A stretch of DNA of 64,000 bases from Streptacidiphilus rugosus AM-16 (GCF_000744655.1 NZ_JQMJ01000004.1:5456001-5520000); one strand, 5' to 3'. Counted from the stretch's first letter, positions 49,410 to 58,465 are shown. Program-made: numbers and translations. The notes: generated by a model not told the origin, from the letters alone.

Positions 49410-51830
49410 TCAGTCGTCCAGCCGATGCGACAGGTGGAGGTCCCGCTCCGTGTGGCCGTCCTCCAGGCGGAGGGCCGTCGCCACCGGCGGGTAGCCCGCG
49501 GCGATGACGGTGTACTCGCCCGGCTCCAGGTCGGTGAAGCGGAACGCGCCGTCCTCCCCCGTCGTCGCGGCGGCGACCACCGCGCCGGCCGCGTCGAGGA
49601 GGGTGACCCTGGCCTCCGCCACCGGACGGCCCAGCGTGGTCCTGACCGTGCCGCGCAGCGTCCCGCTGCCGGCGAGGGTGACGTCCTGGCGGTTCTCGCC
49701 GCTCGGCGCGACGTCCACGGCGAGCGCCGTCGGCCGGTAGGCCCGCGCGCTGACCGTCAGCGTGTAGACGCCGGAGACCAGGTCGCGGAACGCGTACGCG
49801 CCGTCCACGTCCGCCTGCGCCGCGGCGACGACCTCGCCGTGGAGGTCCGTCAGCGTCACCGACGCGCCCGACACGGGCGCGCCCTCCGCGCTGCGGATCG
49901 CACCGGCCAGCCGGCCCGTGCCGCCGAGCACGACGTCCAGTTCGACCGGGCGGCCGCCCACCGTCACCGTGACCGCCTGCGGCTGGTGACCGGGGGCCGC
50001 CGCGATCAGGACGTAGTTGCCGCTGCGGGGCGCGGCCAGCGCCCAACGGCCGTCCCCGCCGCTGCCGGTCCGTGCGATCTGCCGGCCCTCCAGGTCCACC
50101 AGGGTCAGCACCGCGCGCGGCACGCCCGCACGGTCCGCCTGGAGCACCGCCCCCGTCACCGGCGTCCCGTTCGAGCCGTTCGGACCGTTCGAACCCTGCG
50201 CCACCTGGTGCAACGGCTGTTGCGGGATGGGCGACTCGGTGAAGTCCTCCGGTCCGTGATGGCCGACCAACGGTTTCTCCTTCAGCACGAAACCCAACAG
50301 GAAGCCCAGCGCCAGCACCGGCGCCAGACAAAGGAAGACCCGCGGCATCGCCGTCGCGAACGCGTCCACGTACCCGGCGCGCAGCGGCGCGGGCAGGGCG
50401 CGGACGAGGGCCGGGGTGATCGAGTCGTTGCGCGGCAGGCCGCGCTGCGCGAGCTGGTGCGCGAAGCGTGAGGCGAAGAGCGTGCCGAAGACCGCCGCGC
50501 CGATCGAACCGCCGATCTGCCGCAGGTAGTTGTTGGCCGAGGTGGCCGCGCCGATGTCGCCGGGGGCGACGGAGTTCTGCACGGCCAGGACCAGCACCGG
50601 CAGCACCAGGCCGACTCCGAGGCCCAGGACCGCCATCGCCGCGCTCTGCTCCAGGTAGGAACTGCCGGCGTCCAGGCGGCCCAGCAGCGCCATGCCGACC
50701 GTCGCCAGGGCGCCGCCGACGATCGGGTAGGGCTTGTAACGGCCGGTGCGGCTGATCAGTTGGCCGGTGCCGATGGAGGCCAGCACGATGCCGGCCATCA
50801 TCGGCAGCATCTTCAGCCCCGAGTCGGTGGCGCTGGCCCCGTCGACCATCTGCAGGAAGCTGGGCAGATAGCTGGCCGCGCCGAACAGCGCGACGCCGAC
50901 GACCACGCCGATCAGGCCGGCCACGGTGAAGACGCCGTCACGGAAGAGCCGCAGCGGGACGACGGGCGCGACGCCACGACGCTCGACCAGGAGCTCGACC
51001 GGCGCGAAGAGCGCCAGCGCCAGCACCGCGCCGCCGATCAGCCCGAGGATCACCGGCGAGCCCCAGGCGTACCGGCTGCCGCCCCAACTGGTCGCCAGCA
51101 CCAGGCAGGTCCCGACGACGGCGAGCAGCAGCGCGCCGAGCCAGTCCAGCCTGGCCCGCTCCCGGTTCGCCCGGTCGGGCCGGGGCAGGACCAGGGTGAC
51201 CACCAGCAGCGCCAGCGCGCCCACCGGCAGGTTGACCCAGAAGCACCAGCGCCACCCGGGTCCGTCGGTGAACCAGCCGCCCAGCAGCGGGCCGGCGACG
51301 GAGGAGAGTCCGAAGACGGCCCCGATCAGGCCCATGTACCGGCCGCGCTCACGCGGCGACACGACGTCGGCGATGATCGCCTGCACGCCGATCATCAGCC
51401 CGCCGCCGCCGATGCCCTGGATCGCCCGGTAGGCGATCAGCTCGACCATGCTGTGGGCGAAGCCCGCCAGCGCGGAGCCGATCAGGAAGACCACGATGGC
51501 GAACTGGAAGACGGGCTTGCGCCCGAGCAGGTCGCCGAGCCTGCCGTAGAGGGGGAGGCCGACGGTGGAGGCCAGCAGGTAGGCGGTGACCACCCAAGAC
51601 ATCCGGCTGAGGCCGTGCAGTTCGCCGACGATGCGCGGCAGGGCGGTGGCCACGATCGTCTGGTCGAGCGCGGCCAGCAGGAGGGCCAGCATCAAACCGG
51701 CGAAGACCAGCCGGATCCGCACCGAGGCGGCTCCCCCTGTCCCGGTGGCCCTCGCCCCCACCGCCGTTGCGGCGGTGGGGAGTTCCGGTGCGTCGACCGC
51801 TTCGGGCGGGGCCGTGTCCATCACTGGCAT
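49410..51830 (-). CDS. DHA2-type MFS drug exporter with C-terminal carboxypeptidase-regulatory-like repeats
   Basis: Protein of 806 residues. The first 540 form a 14-helix EmrB/QacA-type exporter: LAALDQTIVATALPRIVGEL (motif D1), GRLGDLLGRKPVF (motif A), AIQGIGGGGLMIGVQAIIAD (motif C region) and GPLLGGWFTDGPGWRWCFWV. A Gly/Asn/Ser linker with NGPNGSNG follows, then three beta-sandwich repeats of about 80 residues with motifs GAVLQADRAGVPRA, GAIRSAEGAPVSGASVTL and GTVRTTLGRPVAEARVTL. The carboxypeptidase-regulatory (CNA-B-like) fold of the tail is rare on transporters. Start ATG at 51830 after AAGGAT. Confidence 0.88.
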   Translation of the reverse strand: MPVMDTAPPEAVDAPELPTAATAVGARATGTGGAASVRIRLVFAGLMLALLLAALDQTIVATALPRIVGELHGLSRMSWVVTAYLLASTVGLPLYGRLGDLLGRKPVFQFAIVVFLIGSALAGFAHSMVELIAYRAIQGIGGGGLMIGVQAIIADVVSPRERGRYMGLIGAVFGLSSVAGPLLGGWFTDGPGWRWCFWVNLPVGALALLVVTLVLPRPDRANRERARLDWLGALLLAVVGTCLVLATSWGGSRYAWGSPVILGLIGGAVLALALFAPVELLVERRGVAPVVPLRLFRDGVFTVAGLIGVVVGVALFGAASYLPSFLQMVDGASATDSGLKMLPMMAGIVLASIGTGQLISRTGRYKPYPIVGGALATVGMALLGRLDAGSSYLEQSAAMAVLGLGVGLVLPVLVLAVQNSVAPGDIGAATSANNYLRQIGGSIGAAVFGTLFASRFAHQLAQRGLPRNDSITPALVRALPAPLRAGYVDAFATAMPRVFLCLAPVLALGFLLGFVLKEKPLVGHHGPEDFTESPIPQQPLHQVAQGSNGPNGSNGTPVTGAVLQADRAGVPRAVLTLVDLEGRQIARTGSGGDGRWALAAPRSGNYVLIAAAPGHQPQAVTVTVGGRPVELDVVLGGTGRLAGAIRSAEGAPVSGASVTLTDLHGEVVAAAQADVDGAYAFRDLVSGVYTLTVSARAYRPTALAVDVAPSGENRQDVTLAGSGTLRGTVRTTLGRPVAEARVTLLDAAGAVVAAATTGEDGAFRFTDLEPGEYTVIAAGYPPVATALRLEDGHTERDLHLSHRLDD

Positions 51831-51919
51831 GGCCGGGATCCTTGCAGGCTGCACCCATCGGCGCGGACCGGTCCGATCATCGCAACGGCCGCGCCGATCG
51901 GGCTTCACCTGCGGAGATG

Positions 51920-51948
51920 TGACGCCATGTCGACATTGTCGGGCGTCA
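51920..51948. promoter_or_regulatory. Inverted repeat upstream of the DHA2 exporter
   Basis: TGACGCC-N15-GGCGTCA, with a smaller ATGTCGACAT palindrome inside, lies 90-118 bases before the exporter start and 31 bases after the SRPBCC gene. It could be a TetR-type operator or a terminator of the SRPBCC gene. Confidence 0.35.
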
Positions 51949-51979
51949 ATCCCCCGCCAGAATCACCCGGAGGGGCGAG

Positions 51980-52420
51980 TCAGACCGCGGTGGCGGCCAG
52001 CTTGTCGAGCACCGCGTCGTGGATCCGGTTCAGGCCCTTGGGGGCGAAAGTGCGCTCGAAGAACCCGCCGATGCCGCCCGCGCCCTGCCAGGTGGTCTCG
52101 ATCACGACCTTGGACCTGCCCTCCCCCGCCGGAGTGACCGTCCAGGTGATCACCATCGAGGAGTTGGCGTCCGTCTCGACCAGGCGCCCGGGGGTCGGCT
52201 CGGTCACGGTGAACAGGCAGTCGCGCACCCGCTTCTCGGTGGCCTGCAGCTTCCAGTGCACGACGGTGCCCGCGCCACGGCCGCCCTGACGCACCTCGTA
52301 CTCGCTGTACTGGGCCGGCAGCAGGGTGGGGCGGACCTTCTCGTAGTCGGCGACGGCGTCGAAGACCTGCTCGGGCGAGGCGTCCAGGACTCGCTCGGTG
52401 ACGGCGTAGACCTGACCCAT
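51980..52420 (-). CDS. SRPBCC-family protein
   Basis: Protein of 146 residues with the START-like hydrophobic-ligand fold: VTERVLDASPEQVFDAVADY, GAGTVVHWKLQATEKR, and the long C-terminal helix RTFAPKGLNRIHDAVLDKLA. No catalytic residues are visible. Such proteins bind lipids, polyketides or hormones. It is divergent from the formamidase gene (117-base gap), and points toward the exporter gene on the same strand. Confidence 0.85.
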   Translation of the reverse strand: MGQVYAVTERVLDASPEQVFDAVADYEKVRPTLLPAQYSEYEVRQGGRGAGTVVHWKLQATEKRVRDCLFTVTEPTPGRLVETDANSSMVITWTVTPAGEGRSKVVIETTWQGAGGIGGFFERTFAPKGLNRIHDAVLDKLAATAV

Positions 52421-52537
52421 GACGTGCTCCTTGGCTGATTGGACGGTGCGGATGACGACCGCGGACGTTCCCCCGGGGTCCAGCCAACCACATGCGGCCT
52501 CTGGCGGGCCGCGCGAGCCCGGTGCCATGGTGTGGTC

Positions 52538-53554
52538 ATGACCGAACCACGTGTACTGACCGTCCGCCCCAAGCCCGACGAGTACGCGTGGACCTTCGGC
52601 GGAGCCCCGCCGGTGGCCCGCGTGGCGCCGGGGACGGTGCTGGACCTGACCACGGAGGACTGCTTCGCCGGCCGGGTCACCTCCGAGCGGACCCTGGTGT
52701 CCGAGGTCTGCGAGTTCCCCTTCCTCAATCCGCAGACCGGCCCGTTCTGGATCGAGGGGGCGGAGCCGGGGGACACGGTGGCGGTCCACTTCGTCTCGGT
52801 GGAGCCGAGCCGCGACTGGGCCGCGTCGACGACGGTTCCCCTGTTCGGCGCACTGACCTCCACACACGCCACCGCGTCGCTGCAGGAGCCGCTGCCTGAG
52901 CGGGTCTGGATCTGGGAACTCGACCGCGCCGCACGCCTGTGCCGCTTCACCGCCAGGGACAGCGAGCTCGTGCTCGACCTGCCGATGGCCCCGATGCACG
53001 GGACGGTCGGCGTGGCCCCCGCCAACCTGGAGGTCCGCTCCGCCCTGGTCCCCGACGCCCACGGCGGCAACCTGGACACCCCGGAGATGCGCGCGGGGGT
53101 GACCTGCTACCTGGGCGTCAACGTCGAGGGCGCGCTGCTGAGCCTCGGTGACGGGCACGCCCGCCAGGGCGAGGGCGAGACCTGCGGGGTGGCGGTGGAG
53201 TGCGCGATGCACACGGTGGTGGTCGTCGAACTGCTCAAGGGCCTGGCCACCCCCTGGCCGAGGATCGAGTCCGACACCCACCTGATCTCGACCGGCTCCG
53301 CCCGCCCGCTCGAGGACGCCTTCCGGATCGCCCAACTCGACCTGGTGCAGTGGCTGGTGCGCGACTACGGCTTCTCCGCCATGGACGCCTACCAGTACCT
53401 CTCGCAGGCCGTGGAGTCCCCGCTGGCCAATGTCTGCGACACCAACTACACCTCGGTGGCGAAGGTGCGGAAGGAGTGGCTCCCCGGGGGCCGGACCACG
53501 TACCGCGGTCTGCACGACCGGCTGCGGGGAACAGCGGCATCATGGCTCGCATGA
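52538..53554 (+). CDS. Acetamidase/formamidase-family protein
   Basis: Enzyme of 338 residues. It carries the family segments LDLTTEDCFAGRV, GPFWIEGAEPGDTVAVHFVS, LPMAPMHGTVGVAP and DLQVVLGDGHA-type LLSLGDGHARQGEGETCG, with late VCDTNYTSVAKVRKEWL. Members release ammonia from formamide or acetamide using a metal site formed by the Asp/His residues seen here. ATG at 52538. Its stop overlaps the NUDIX-VOC gene start (ATGA), and both proteins begin with the same four codons. Confidence 0.88.
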   Translation: MTEPRVLTVRPKPDEYAWTFGGAPPVARVAPGTVLDLTTEDCFAGRVTSERTLVSEVCEFPFLNPQTGPFWIEGAEPGDTVAVHFVSVEPSRDWAASTTVPLFGALTSTHATASLQEPLPERVWIWELDRAARLCRFTARDSELVLDLPMAPMHGTVGVAPANLEVRSALVPDAHGGNLDTPEMRAGVTCYLGVNVEGALLSLGDGHARQGEGETCGVAVECAMHTVVVVELLKGLATPWPRIESDTHLISTGSARPLEDAFRIAQLDLVQWLVRDYGFSAMDAYQYLSQAVESPLANVCDTNYTSVAKVRKEWLPGGRTTYRGLHDRLRGTAASWLA

Positions 53555-54750
53555 CCGAACCACTGATCCCTCTCAGCCAGGACGAGGTCCTGGACGTCGT
53601 CGACGACCAGGACCGTGTCGTCGGTCGGGCCAGGCGCGCCGAGGTGATGGCCGAGGGGCTGCTCCACCGGTGCGTCTTCGTCCTGGCCACCGACCCGGAC
53701 GGCCGGATCTTCGTGCACCGCCGCACCCCGGAGAAGATCGTCTTCCCGTCCCTGTACGACGTCTTCGTCGGCGGCGTCGTCGGCACGGGCGAGTCCTACG
53801 ACGAGGCCGCGAAGCGGGAGGCGGAGGAAGAGCTGGGGGTGACCGGGATCGAGCCCGAGCACCTGTTCACCTTCCGCTACGAGAGCGCCGAGCACCGCTG
53901 GTTCTCCGCCGTGTACCGGGCCCGCACCCCGGTCGAGGTGAACCCGCAGGCGGAGGAGGTCTCCTGGCACGCGTTTCTGACGGAGCAGCAGCTGACGGAA
54001 GCGCTGCCCGACTGGGAGGTGGTGCCCGACGGCCTGGAGGCGTGGCGCAGGCTCGCCGCCTGGCGGAACGCCATGGCCGAGCCGCTCGGCCGCCCTGCCG
54101 CGTCTGCGGCCGTCGCCGACCTGGGCTGGCGCTATCTGCTGGGCACGCTGCGCACGGCCGTCCCGGTCTCCTCGCTGGCCCGGGCGGCCGAGGTCGCCGC
54201 CCGCGCCGTCGCCGTCTGCGGCCAGGACGCCGACCGGAACCTGCGGGTGGACCTGCGGCCCGACCAGGTGGTGCTCACCCTGCAGTCCGCGGACCAGGCC
54301 GACGTCACGGTGCGCGACGCCGAGCTGGCGGCGCGGATCAGCTCCGCACTGCGGGAGTCGGGGCTCACGCCCGGCTGGGAGGGCGTGCGGTCGGTGCAGA
54401 TGCTGGAACTCGCCATCGACGCCCTGGACATCCCCGCGATCCGTCCCTTCTGGAAGGCCGTCCTCGGCTACGCCGACGAACCCGGCCGCACCGACCCGAC
54501 GGACGCGGTGGTCGACCCGCTCGGGCAGGGGCCGGCGATCTGGTTCCAACAGATGGACGAGCCCCGCCACCAGCGCAACCGGATCCACTTCGACATCTGC
54601 GTCCCGCACGACGAGGCCCCGCGCCGGATCGCGGCCGCCCTCGCGGCCGGAGGCCGCCTTCTCGACGAGACCCCGGCCCCCGCGTTCTGGATCCTGGCCG
54701 ACGCCGAGGGCAACGAGGCCTGCATCACCACCTGGCAGGGCCGCGACTGA
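53551..54750 (+). CDS. NUDIX hydrolase fused to a pterin-dehydratase-like and VOC domain
   Basis: Protein of 399 residues with three parts. NUDIX (about 10-165): GVVGTGESYDEAAKREAEEE then LGV matches Gx5Ex7REUxEExGU, in the isopentenyl-diphosphate-isomerase-like / YfcD branch. A middle part (about 180-275) with LGWRYLLGTLRTAVPVSSLA resembles the pterin-4a-carbinolamine dehydratase fold. VOC (about 278-399): QMLELAIDALDIPAIRPFWK then AVLGY, and RIHFDICVPHDEA with the metal His. The last two parts usually form a separate protein in Streptomyces, so this is a fusion. Start is ATG at 53551, overlapping the formamidase stop; 53542 is an alternative. Confidence 0.85.
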   Translation: MTEPLIPLSQDEVLDVVDDQDRVVGRARRAEVMAEGLLHRCVFVLATDPDGRIFVHRRTPEKIVFPSLYDVFVGGVVGTGESYDEAAKREAEEELGVTGIEPEHLFTFRYESAEHRWFSAVYRARTPVEVNPQAEEVSWHAFLTEQQLTEALPDWEVVPDGLEAWRRLAAWRNAMAEPLGRPAASAAVADLGWRYLLGTLRTAVPVSSLARAAEVAARAVAVCGQDADRNLRVDLRPDQVVLTLQSADQADVTVRDAELAARISSALRESGLTPGWEGVRSVQMLELAIDALDIPAIRPFWKAVLGYADEPGRTDPTDAVVDPLGQGPAIWFQQMDEPRHQRNRIHFDICVPHDEAPRRIAAALAAGGRLLDETPAPAFWILADAEGNEACITTWQGRD

Positions 54751-54753
54751 CGT

Positions 54754-55635
54754 TCAGTGGGATCCGAGCGCGTCGACGAAGGTCCTCGCCGCGCCGGTGA
54801 GGGTCCCGGCCCACAGCGCCTCGGTGCGGTGCAGCAGACCGGGGTCGGCGAGCGGGACCGCGGCGACGTCCGGCGGCAGCGGCGTGCCCGCGGGGACGGC
54901 GGCGAGGCCGAGGCCGGCGGCCACGCAGGCCGTCACGGACCGGAGGTCGGGACCGGTGAGGGTCAACGTCGCGGGGAAGGCCTCGGATCCGGTCGCGGCC
55001 CGGAGCTCGGCCAGGGGGACGGCCGCCTCCGGGGCGTCGAGCCAGCGGGCGTCGCTCAGCGCGGCGAGCGGGACGCGGTCCCGGCGTGCCAGCGGATGGC
55101 CGGCGGGCAGCAGGACGCCGAGTCCGCGTTCGGCGATACGGGTGGCCGAGACCGGCGCGGAGGCCGGCAGCGCGAGCGGGTCGCTGGGCGCGGCCAGGCC
55201 GTCGACCACGGCGACGTCTGCCTCTCCCGAAGCCACGGCCGCGACCGCCGCGGCTCGGCCGAGGACGGCGACGGCGATGTCGGCGCGCGGCAGTTCACGG
55301 CGGGTCAGGGCCAGGGCCCGCGCCGTGCCTTCCGGGACCGCAAGGGCCGTCACCGCCAGTCGGAGGCGGCCGCGCGCGGACCGGCCCAGCCTGGCGACGT
55401 CGGCACGGGCCGCGTCCAGGCGGAGCAGGATGCCGGGGGCGTGCTCCAGGAGTCGCGCGCCCGCCTCGGTAGGGACGACCGGGCGGCGCAGCAGCAGCGG
55501 GGTGCGCAGGTCCTGCTCCAGCGCGGCGATCTGCTGGGAGATCGCGGACTGGGTGTAGCCCAGCTCCCTCGCCGCCGCCGAGAAGGAGGCGAGCCCGGCG
55601 ACGGCCACGAAGGTGCGCAGGTGCTGGGGATCCAT
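54754..55635 (-). CDS. LysR-family transcriptional regulator
   Basis: Regulator of 293 residues. The N-terminal DNA-binding domain has LRTFVAVAGLASFSAAAREL, GYTQSAISQQIAALEQDL and RRPVVPTEAGARLLEHA. The effector domain (about 88-290) shows weaker conservation and is Ala-rich. It is divergent from the amidotransferase gene with a clear dyad between. Only three bases separate its stop from the convergent NUDIX-VOC stop. Confidence 0.92.
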   Translation of the reverse strand: MDPQHLRTFVAVAGLASFSAAARELGYTQSAISQQIAALEQDLRTPLLLRRPVVPTEAGARLLEHAPGILLRLDAARADVARLGRSARGRLRLAVTALAVPEGTARALALTRRELPRADIAVAVLGRAAAVAAVASGEADVAVVDGLAAPSDPLALPASAPVSATRIAERGLGVLLPAGHPLARRDRVPLAALSDARWLDAPEAAVPLAELRAATGSEAFPATLTLTGPDLRSVTACVAAGLGLAAVPAGTPLPPDVAAVPLADPGLLHRTEALWAGTLTGAARTFVDALGSH

Positions 55636-55636
55636 C

Positions 55637-55655
55637 CCATCAGTATCTCTGATGG
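55637..55655. promoter_or_regulatory. LysR operator (T-N11-A dyad)
   Basis: CCATCAG-TATCT-CTGATGG, a perfect 7-bp dyad containing the T-N11-A layout typical for LysR proteins, begins 2 bases outside the LysR start codon and precedes the divergent amidotransferase gene. Likely the autoregulatory site. Confidence 0.65.
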
Positions 55656-55711
55656 AGACTGCACTCATCATCGTTGGACGTGAACGAGGGCCCGGGACCA
55701 GCATGGAGGAC

Positions 55712-56455
55712 ATGACGACGCACCCCGCTCTCCCCGCGCCCCGGATCGCCCTGGTCGGCGACCGCTCCCCGCAGGTCCGCTCGCACCGCCGCATCCCGCG
55801 GCTCGCCGCGGCACTGCTGGAGCGCGACTCGCTCCCGCTCGACCTGTACTGGATCGGTACCGACGAGATCGACTCGCCGGAGGACCTGCACGGCTTCGAC
55901 GGAATCTGGCTGCTGCCCGGCAGCCCCTACCGCTCCGAGGCGGGCGCGTTGCACGCGGTGCGTGCCGCGCGCGAGCACGGCACCCCGTTCCTCGGCACCT
56001 GCGGCGGCTTCCAGCACGCGCTGCTGGAGTACGCCCGGGACGTCTGCGGGCTGCCCGAGGCCGCGCACGCCGAGAACGACCCCGAGGCGGAGCGCCCGCT
56101 GATCGCACCGCTGGCCTGCTCACTGGTCGGCCACGAGCTGCCGATCGCCGTCGTGCCCGGCACCCTCGCGGAGCGGCTGCTCGGCGCGGAGCGCACCGTC
56201 GAGCGCTACCACTGCTCCTACGGCCTGCACCCCGACTTCCCCGCCCTGCTCACGGCCCACGGCCTGGTCTTCAGCGGCCACGACGCCGAGGGCGCGCCGC
56301 GCGTCGCCGAGCTGCCGGCCGAGCGGCACCCGTTCTTCCTGGCGTCCCTCTTCCAGCCGGAGCTCGCGGGCGACGGCTCCCGCCCGCACCCCTTCGTCCG
56401 CGGCTTCGCCGAGGCGGCCACCCATTGCTACCCGGGGGTAGCGCGGGTACAGTGA
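55712..56455 (+). CDS. Orphan class I glutamine amidotransferase (CTP-synthase C-terminal-like)
   Basis: Protein of 247 residues consisting only of a class I GATase domain. WLLPGSPYRSEAG, nucleophile FLGTCGGFQHALLEYA with Cys in the elbow, and HPFFLASLFQPELAGDG with the His/Glu pair complete the triad. The pattern matches the family described as CTP synthase C-terminal region-related (seleno)protein; the active residue here is Cys, encoded by TGC. There is no synthase domain. Start ATG 55712, or 55703 three codons upstream. Likely controlled by the divergent LysR gene. Confidence 0.85.
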   Translation: MTTHPALPAPRIALVGDRSPQVRSHRRIPRLAAALLERDSLPLDLYWIGTDEIDSPEDLHGFDGIWLLPGSPYRSEAGALHAVRAAREHGTPFLGTCGGFQHALLEYARDVCGLPEAAHAENDPEAERPLIAPLACSLVGHELPIAVVPGTLAERLLGAERTVERYHCSYGLHPDFPALLTAHGLVFSGHDAEGAPRVAELPAERHPFFLASLFQPELAGDGSRPHPFVRGFAEAATHCYPGVARVQ

Positions 56456-56648
56456 CGCCACCACCTCTGTCGGCGTTGGGAGCCGCCGCGACGGAGGGTT
56501 CGGTTTCTTTTACGCTGAGCCTGCGCCCTCGGCGTCCTCTCTTCCTTTCTCACGGTCCTCAGTCGCGCCGTGTGCTTTCTCCCTCATCCGCCGTCGCGTC
56601 GGAGCGGACCGACGACACGGCGGACTCCCCTCGACGAGGACTCACGCC
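56456..56648 (+). promoter_or_regulatory. Upstream region of the 3-hydroxyacyl-CoA dehydrogenase gene
   Basis: This 193-base stretch is pyrimidine-rich on the plus strand (TTTCTTTTACGCTGAG and CTCTCTTCCTTTCTC) and ends with GACGAGGACTCACGCC before the ATG. It probably contains the promoter. No clear dyad or -35/-10 pair stands out. Confidence 0.35.
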
Positions 56649-58445
56649 ATGACTGAATCCACGCCCCTGTCCGCCGTCCCCTTCGCCACCGTCGCCGTCG
56701 TCGGCCTGGGCACCATGGGCGCCGGGATCGCCGAGCTCGCCGCCCGCAGCGGGCGGCAGGTGATCGGCATCGAGGCCACCCCCGCCGAGGCGCACGCCGC
56801 CCGGACCAGGATCGAGGAGGCCACCGCGCACTCGGTCGCCCGCGGCCGGCTGACCAAGGCCGAGCGCCAGGAGCTGCTCTCCCGACTGCAGGTCACCCAC
56901 GAGCTCACCGCCGCCGCAGAGGCGGAACTCGTGATCGAGGAGGTCCCGGAGAACCTGGAGCTCAAGCGCGAGATCTTCGCCGAGCTGGACAAGATCTGCC
57001 CGCCGGAGACCGTGCTGGCCACCGGCACCACCGCCCTGTCGGTGACCCGGATCGCCGCCGCGACCACGCGCCCGGAGCGGGTGCTCGGCCTGCACTTCTT
57101 CAACCCGGCCCCGGTCATGCAGCTGGTCGAGGTGGTCCGCACCGTGCTGACCGGCCCCCAGGCCGCCGAGGACGCCGCCGCGTTCGCACGGTCGCTCGGC
57201 AAGAGTCCGGTCGCCGCCGGGGACCGGGCCGGGTTCATCGTGAACGGGCTGCTGTTCGCCTACCTGAACCAGGCCGCCGCGATGTTCGAGTCGCGCTACG
57301 CCAGCCGCGAGGACATCGACGCCGCCATGCGCTTCGGCTGCGGTCTGCCGATGGGCCCCCTCGCCCTGCTGGACCTGATCGGCATCGACACCGCCAAGAC
57401 CGTGCTGGAGGCCATGTACGCGCAGTCGCACGACCGGCTGCACGCGCCCGCCCCGATCCTCGGCCAGTTCGCCGCGGCCGGCCTGCTGGGCCGCAAGAGC
57501 GGGCGCGGCTTCTACAGCTACGCCGCCCCCGGCTCCTCCCAGGTCGTCGCCGAGGAGGGCGCGAGCGCCAAGGTGCGCGTCGCGGGCCGCGAGATCCGCA
57601 GCGTCGGCGTCTGCGGCTCGGGCACCATGGCCAACGGCATCGCCGAGGTCTTCGCCAAGGCGGGCTACACGGTCACCCAGGTCGCCCGCAGCCAGGAGAA
57701 GGCGGACCGGTCCAAGGCCGCGATCCAGAAGTCCCTGGACCGCATGGTGAGCAAGGGCCGCCTCTCCGCGGAGGACCGCGACGCCACCCTGGCCAGGGTC
57801 ACCCCGAGCGGCGCCTACGAGGACCTGCACAGCGTCGACCTGGTGCTGGAGGCCGTCGCCGAGGACCTGGCCGTCAAGCGCGAGCTGTTCGCCACGCTGG
57901 ACAAGATCTGCAAGCCGGGCGCGGTGCTCGCCACGACCACCTCCTCGCTGCCGGTGATCCAGTGCGCGACCGCCACCGGCCGCCCGCAGGACGTGATCGG
58001 GATGCACTTCTTCAACCCGGCCCCGGCGATGAAGCTGGTCGAGGTCGTCTCCACGGTGCTGACCGCCGAGGACGTCACCGCGACCGTGCTCGACCTGTGC
58101 GCCACGGTGCGCAAGCACCCGGTGGAGTGCGGCGACCGCGCCGGGTTCATCGTGAACGCACTGCTCTTCCCGTACCTGAACGACGCCGTCCGGATGATCG
58201 AGGAGCACTACGCCTCGGTCGACGACGTGGACACCGCGATGAAGCTCGGCTGCGGCTACCCGATGGGCCCGTTCGAGCTGCTGGACGTGGTCGGCCTGGA
58301 CGTCTCGCTGACGATCGAGAAGGTGCTGCACGCCGAGTTCCGCGAGCCCGGCCTGGCGCCCGCGCCGCTGCTCGAGCACCTGGTGACCGCGGGCTGCCTG
58401 GGTCGCAAGACCGGCCGCGGCTTCCGCGACCACGCGCGGCGATGA
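56649..58445 (+). CDS. Two-domain 3-hydroxyacyl-CoA (3-hydroxybutyryl-CoA) dehydrogenase
   Basis: Protein of 598 residues made of two tandem copies of the 3-hydroxyacyl-CoA dehydrogenase unit. Copy 1 (about 12-295): VAVVGLGTMGAGIAELAARS, GLHFFNPAPVMQLVEVV, GDRAGFIVNGLLFAYLN. Copy 2 (about 312-595): VGVCGSGTMANGIAEVFAKA, GMHFFNPAPAMKLVEVVSTV, GDRAGFIVNALLFPYLN. Both retain the catalytic His and the NPAP motif. It interconverts acetoacetyl-CoA and (S)-3-hydroxybutyryl-CoA. It stands 20 bases upstream of the tetR gene and near ccr, matching a supply role for the ethylmalonyl-CoA route. Confidence 0.92.
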   Translation: MTESTPLSAVPFATVAVVGLGTMGAGIAELAARSGRQVIGIEATPAEAHAARTRIEEATAHSVARGRLTKAERQELLSRLQVTHELTAAAEAELVIEEVPENLELKREIFAELDKICPPETVLATGTTALSVTRIAAATTRPERVLGLHFFNPAPVMQLVEVVRTVLTGPQAAEDAAAFARSLGKSPVAAGDRAGFIVNGLLFAYLNQAAAMFESRYASREDIDAAMRFGCGLPMGPLALLDLIGIDTAKTVLEAMYAQSHDRLHAPAPILGQFAAAGLLGRKSGRGFYSYAAPGSSQVVAEEGASAKVRVAGREIRSVGVCGSGTMANGIAEVFAKAGYTVTQVARSQEKADRSKAAIQKSLDRMVSKGRLSAEDRDATLARVTPSGAYEDLHSVDLVLEAVAEDLAVKRELFATLDKICKPGAVLATTTSSLPVIQCATATGRPQDVIGMHFFNPAPAMKLVEVVSTVLTAEDVTATVLDLCATVRKHPVECGDRAGFIVNALLFPYLNDAVRMIEEHYASVDDVDTAMKLGCGYPMGPFELLDVVGLDVSLTIEKVLHAEFREPGLAPAPLLEHLVTAGCLGRKTGRGFRDHARR

Positions 58446-58465
58446 GGCCGGGTAGCCTTCCGGTC

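Noticed and set aside
55712-56455. Selenoprotein form of the amidotransferase
   Set aside because: The nucleophile codon is TGC (Cys), not TGA.
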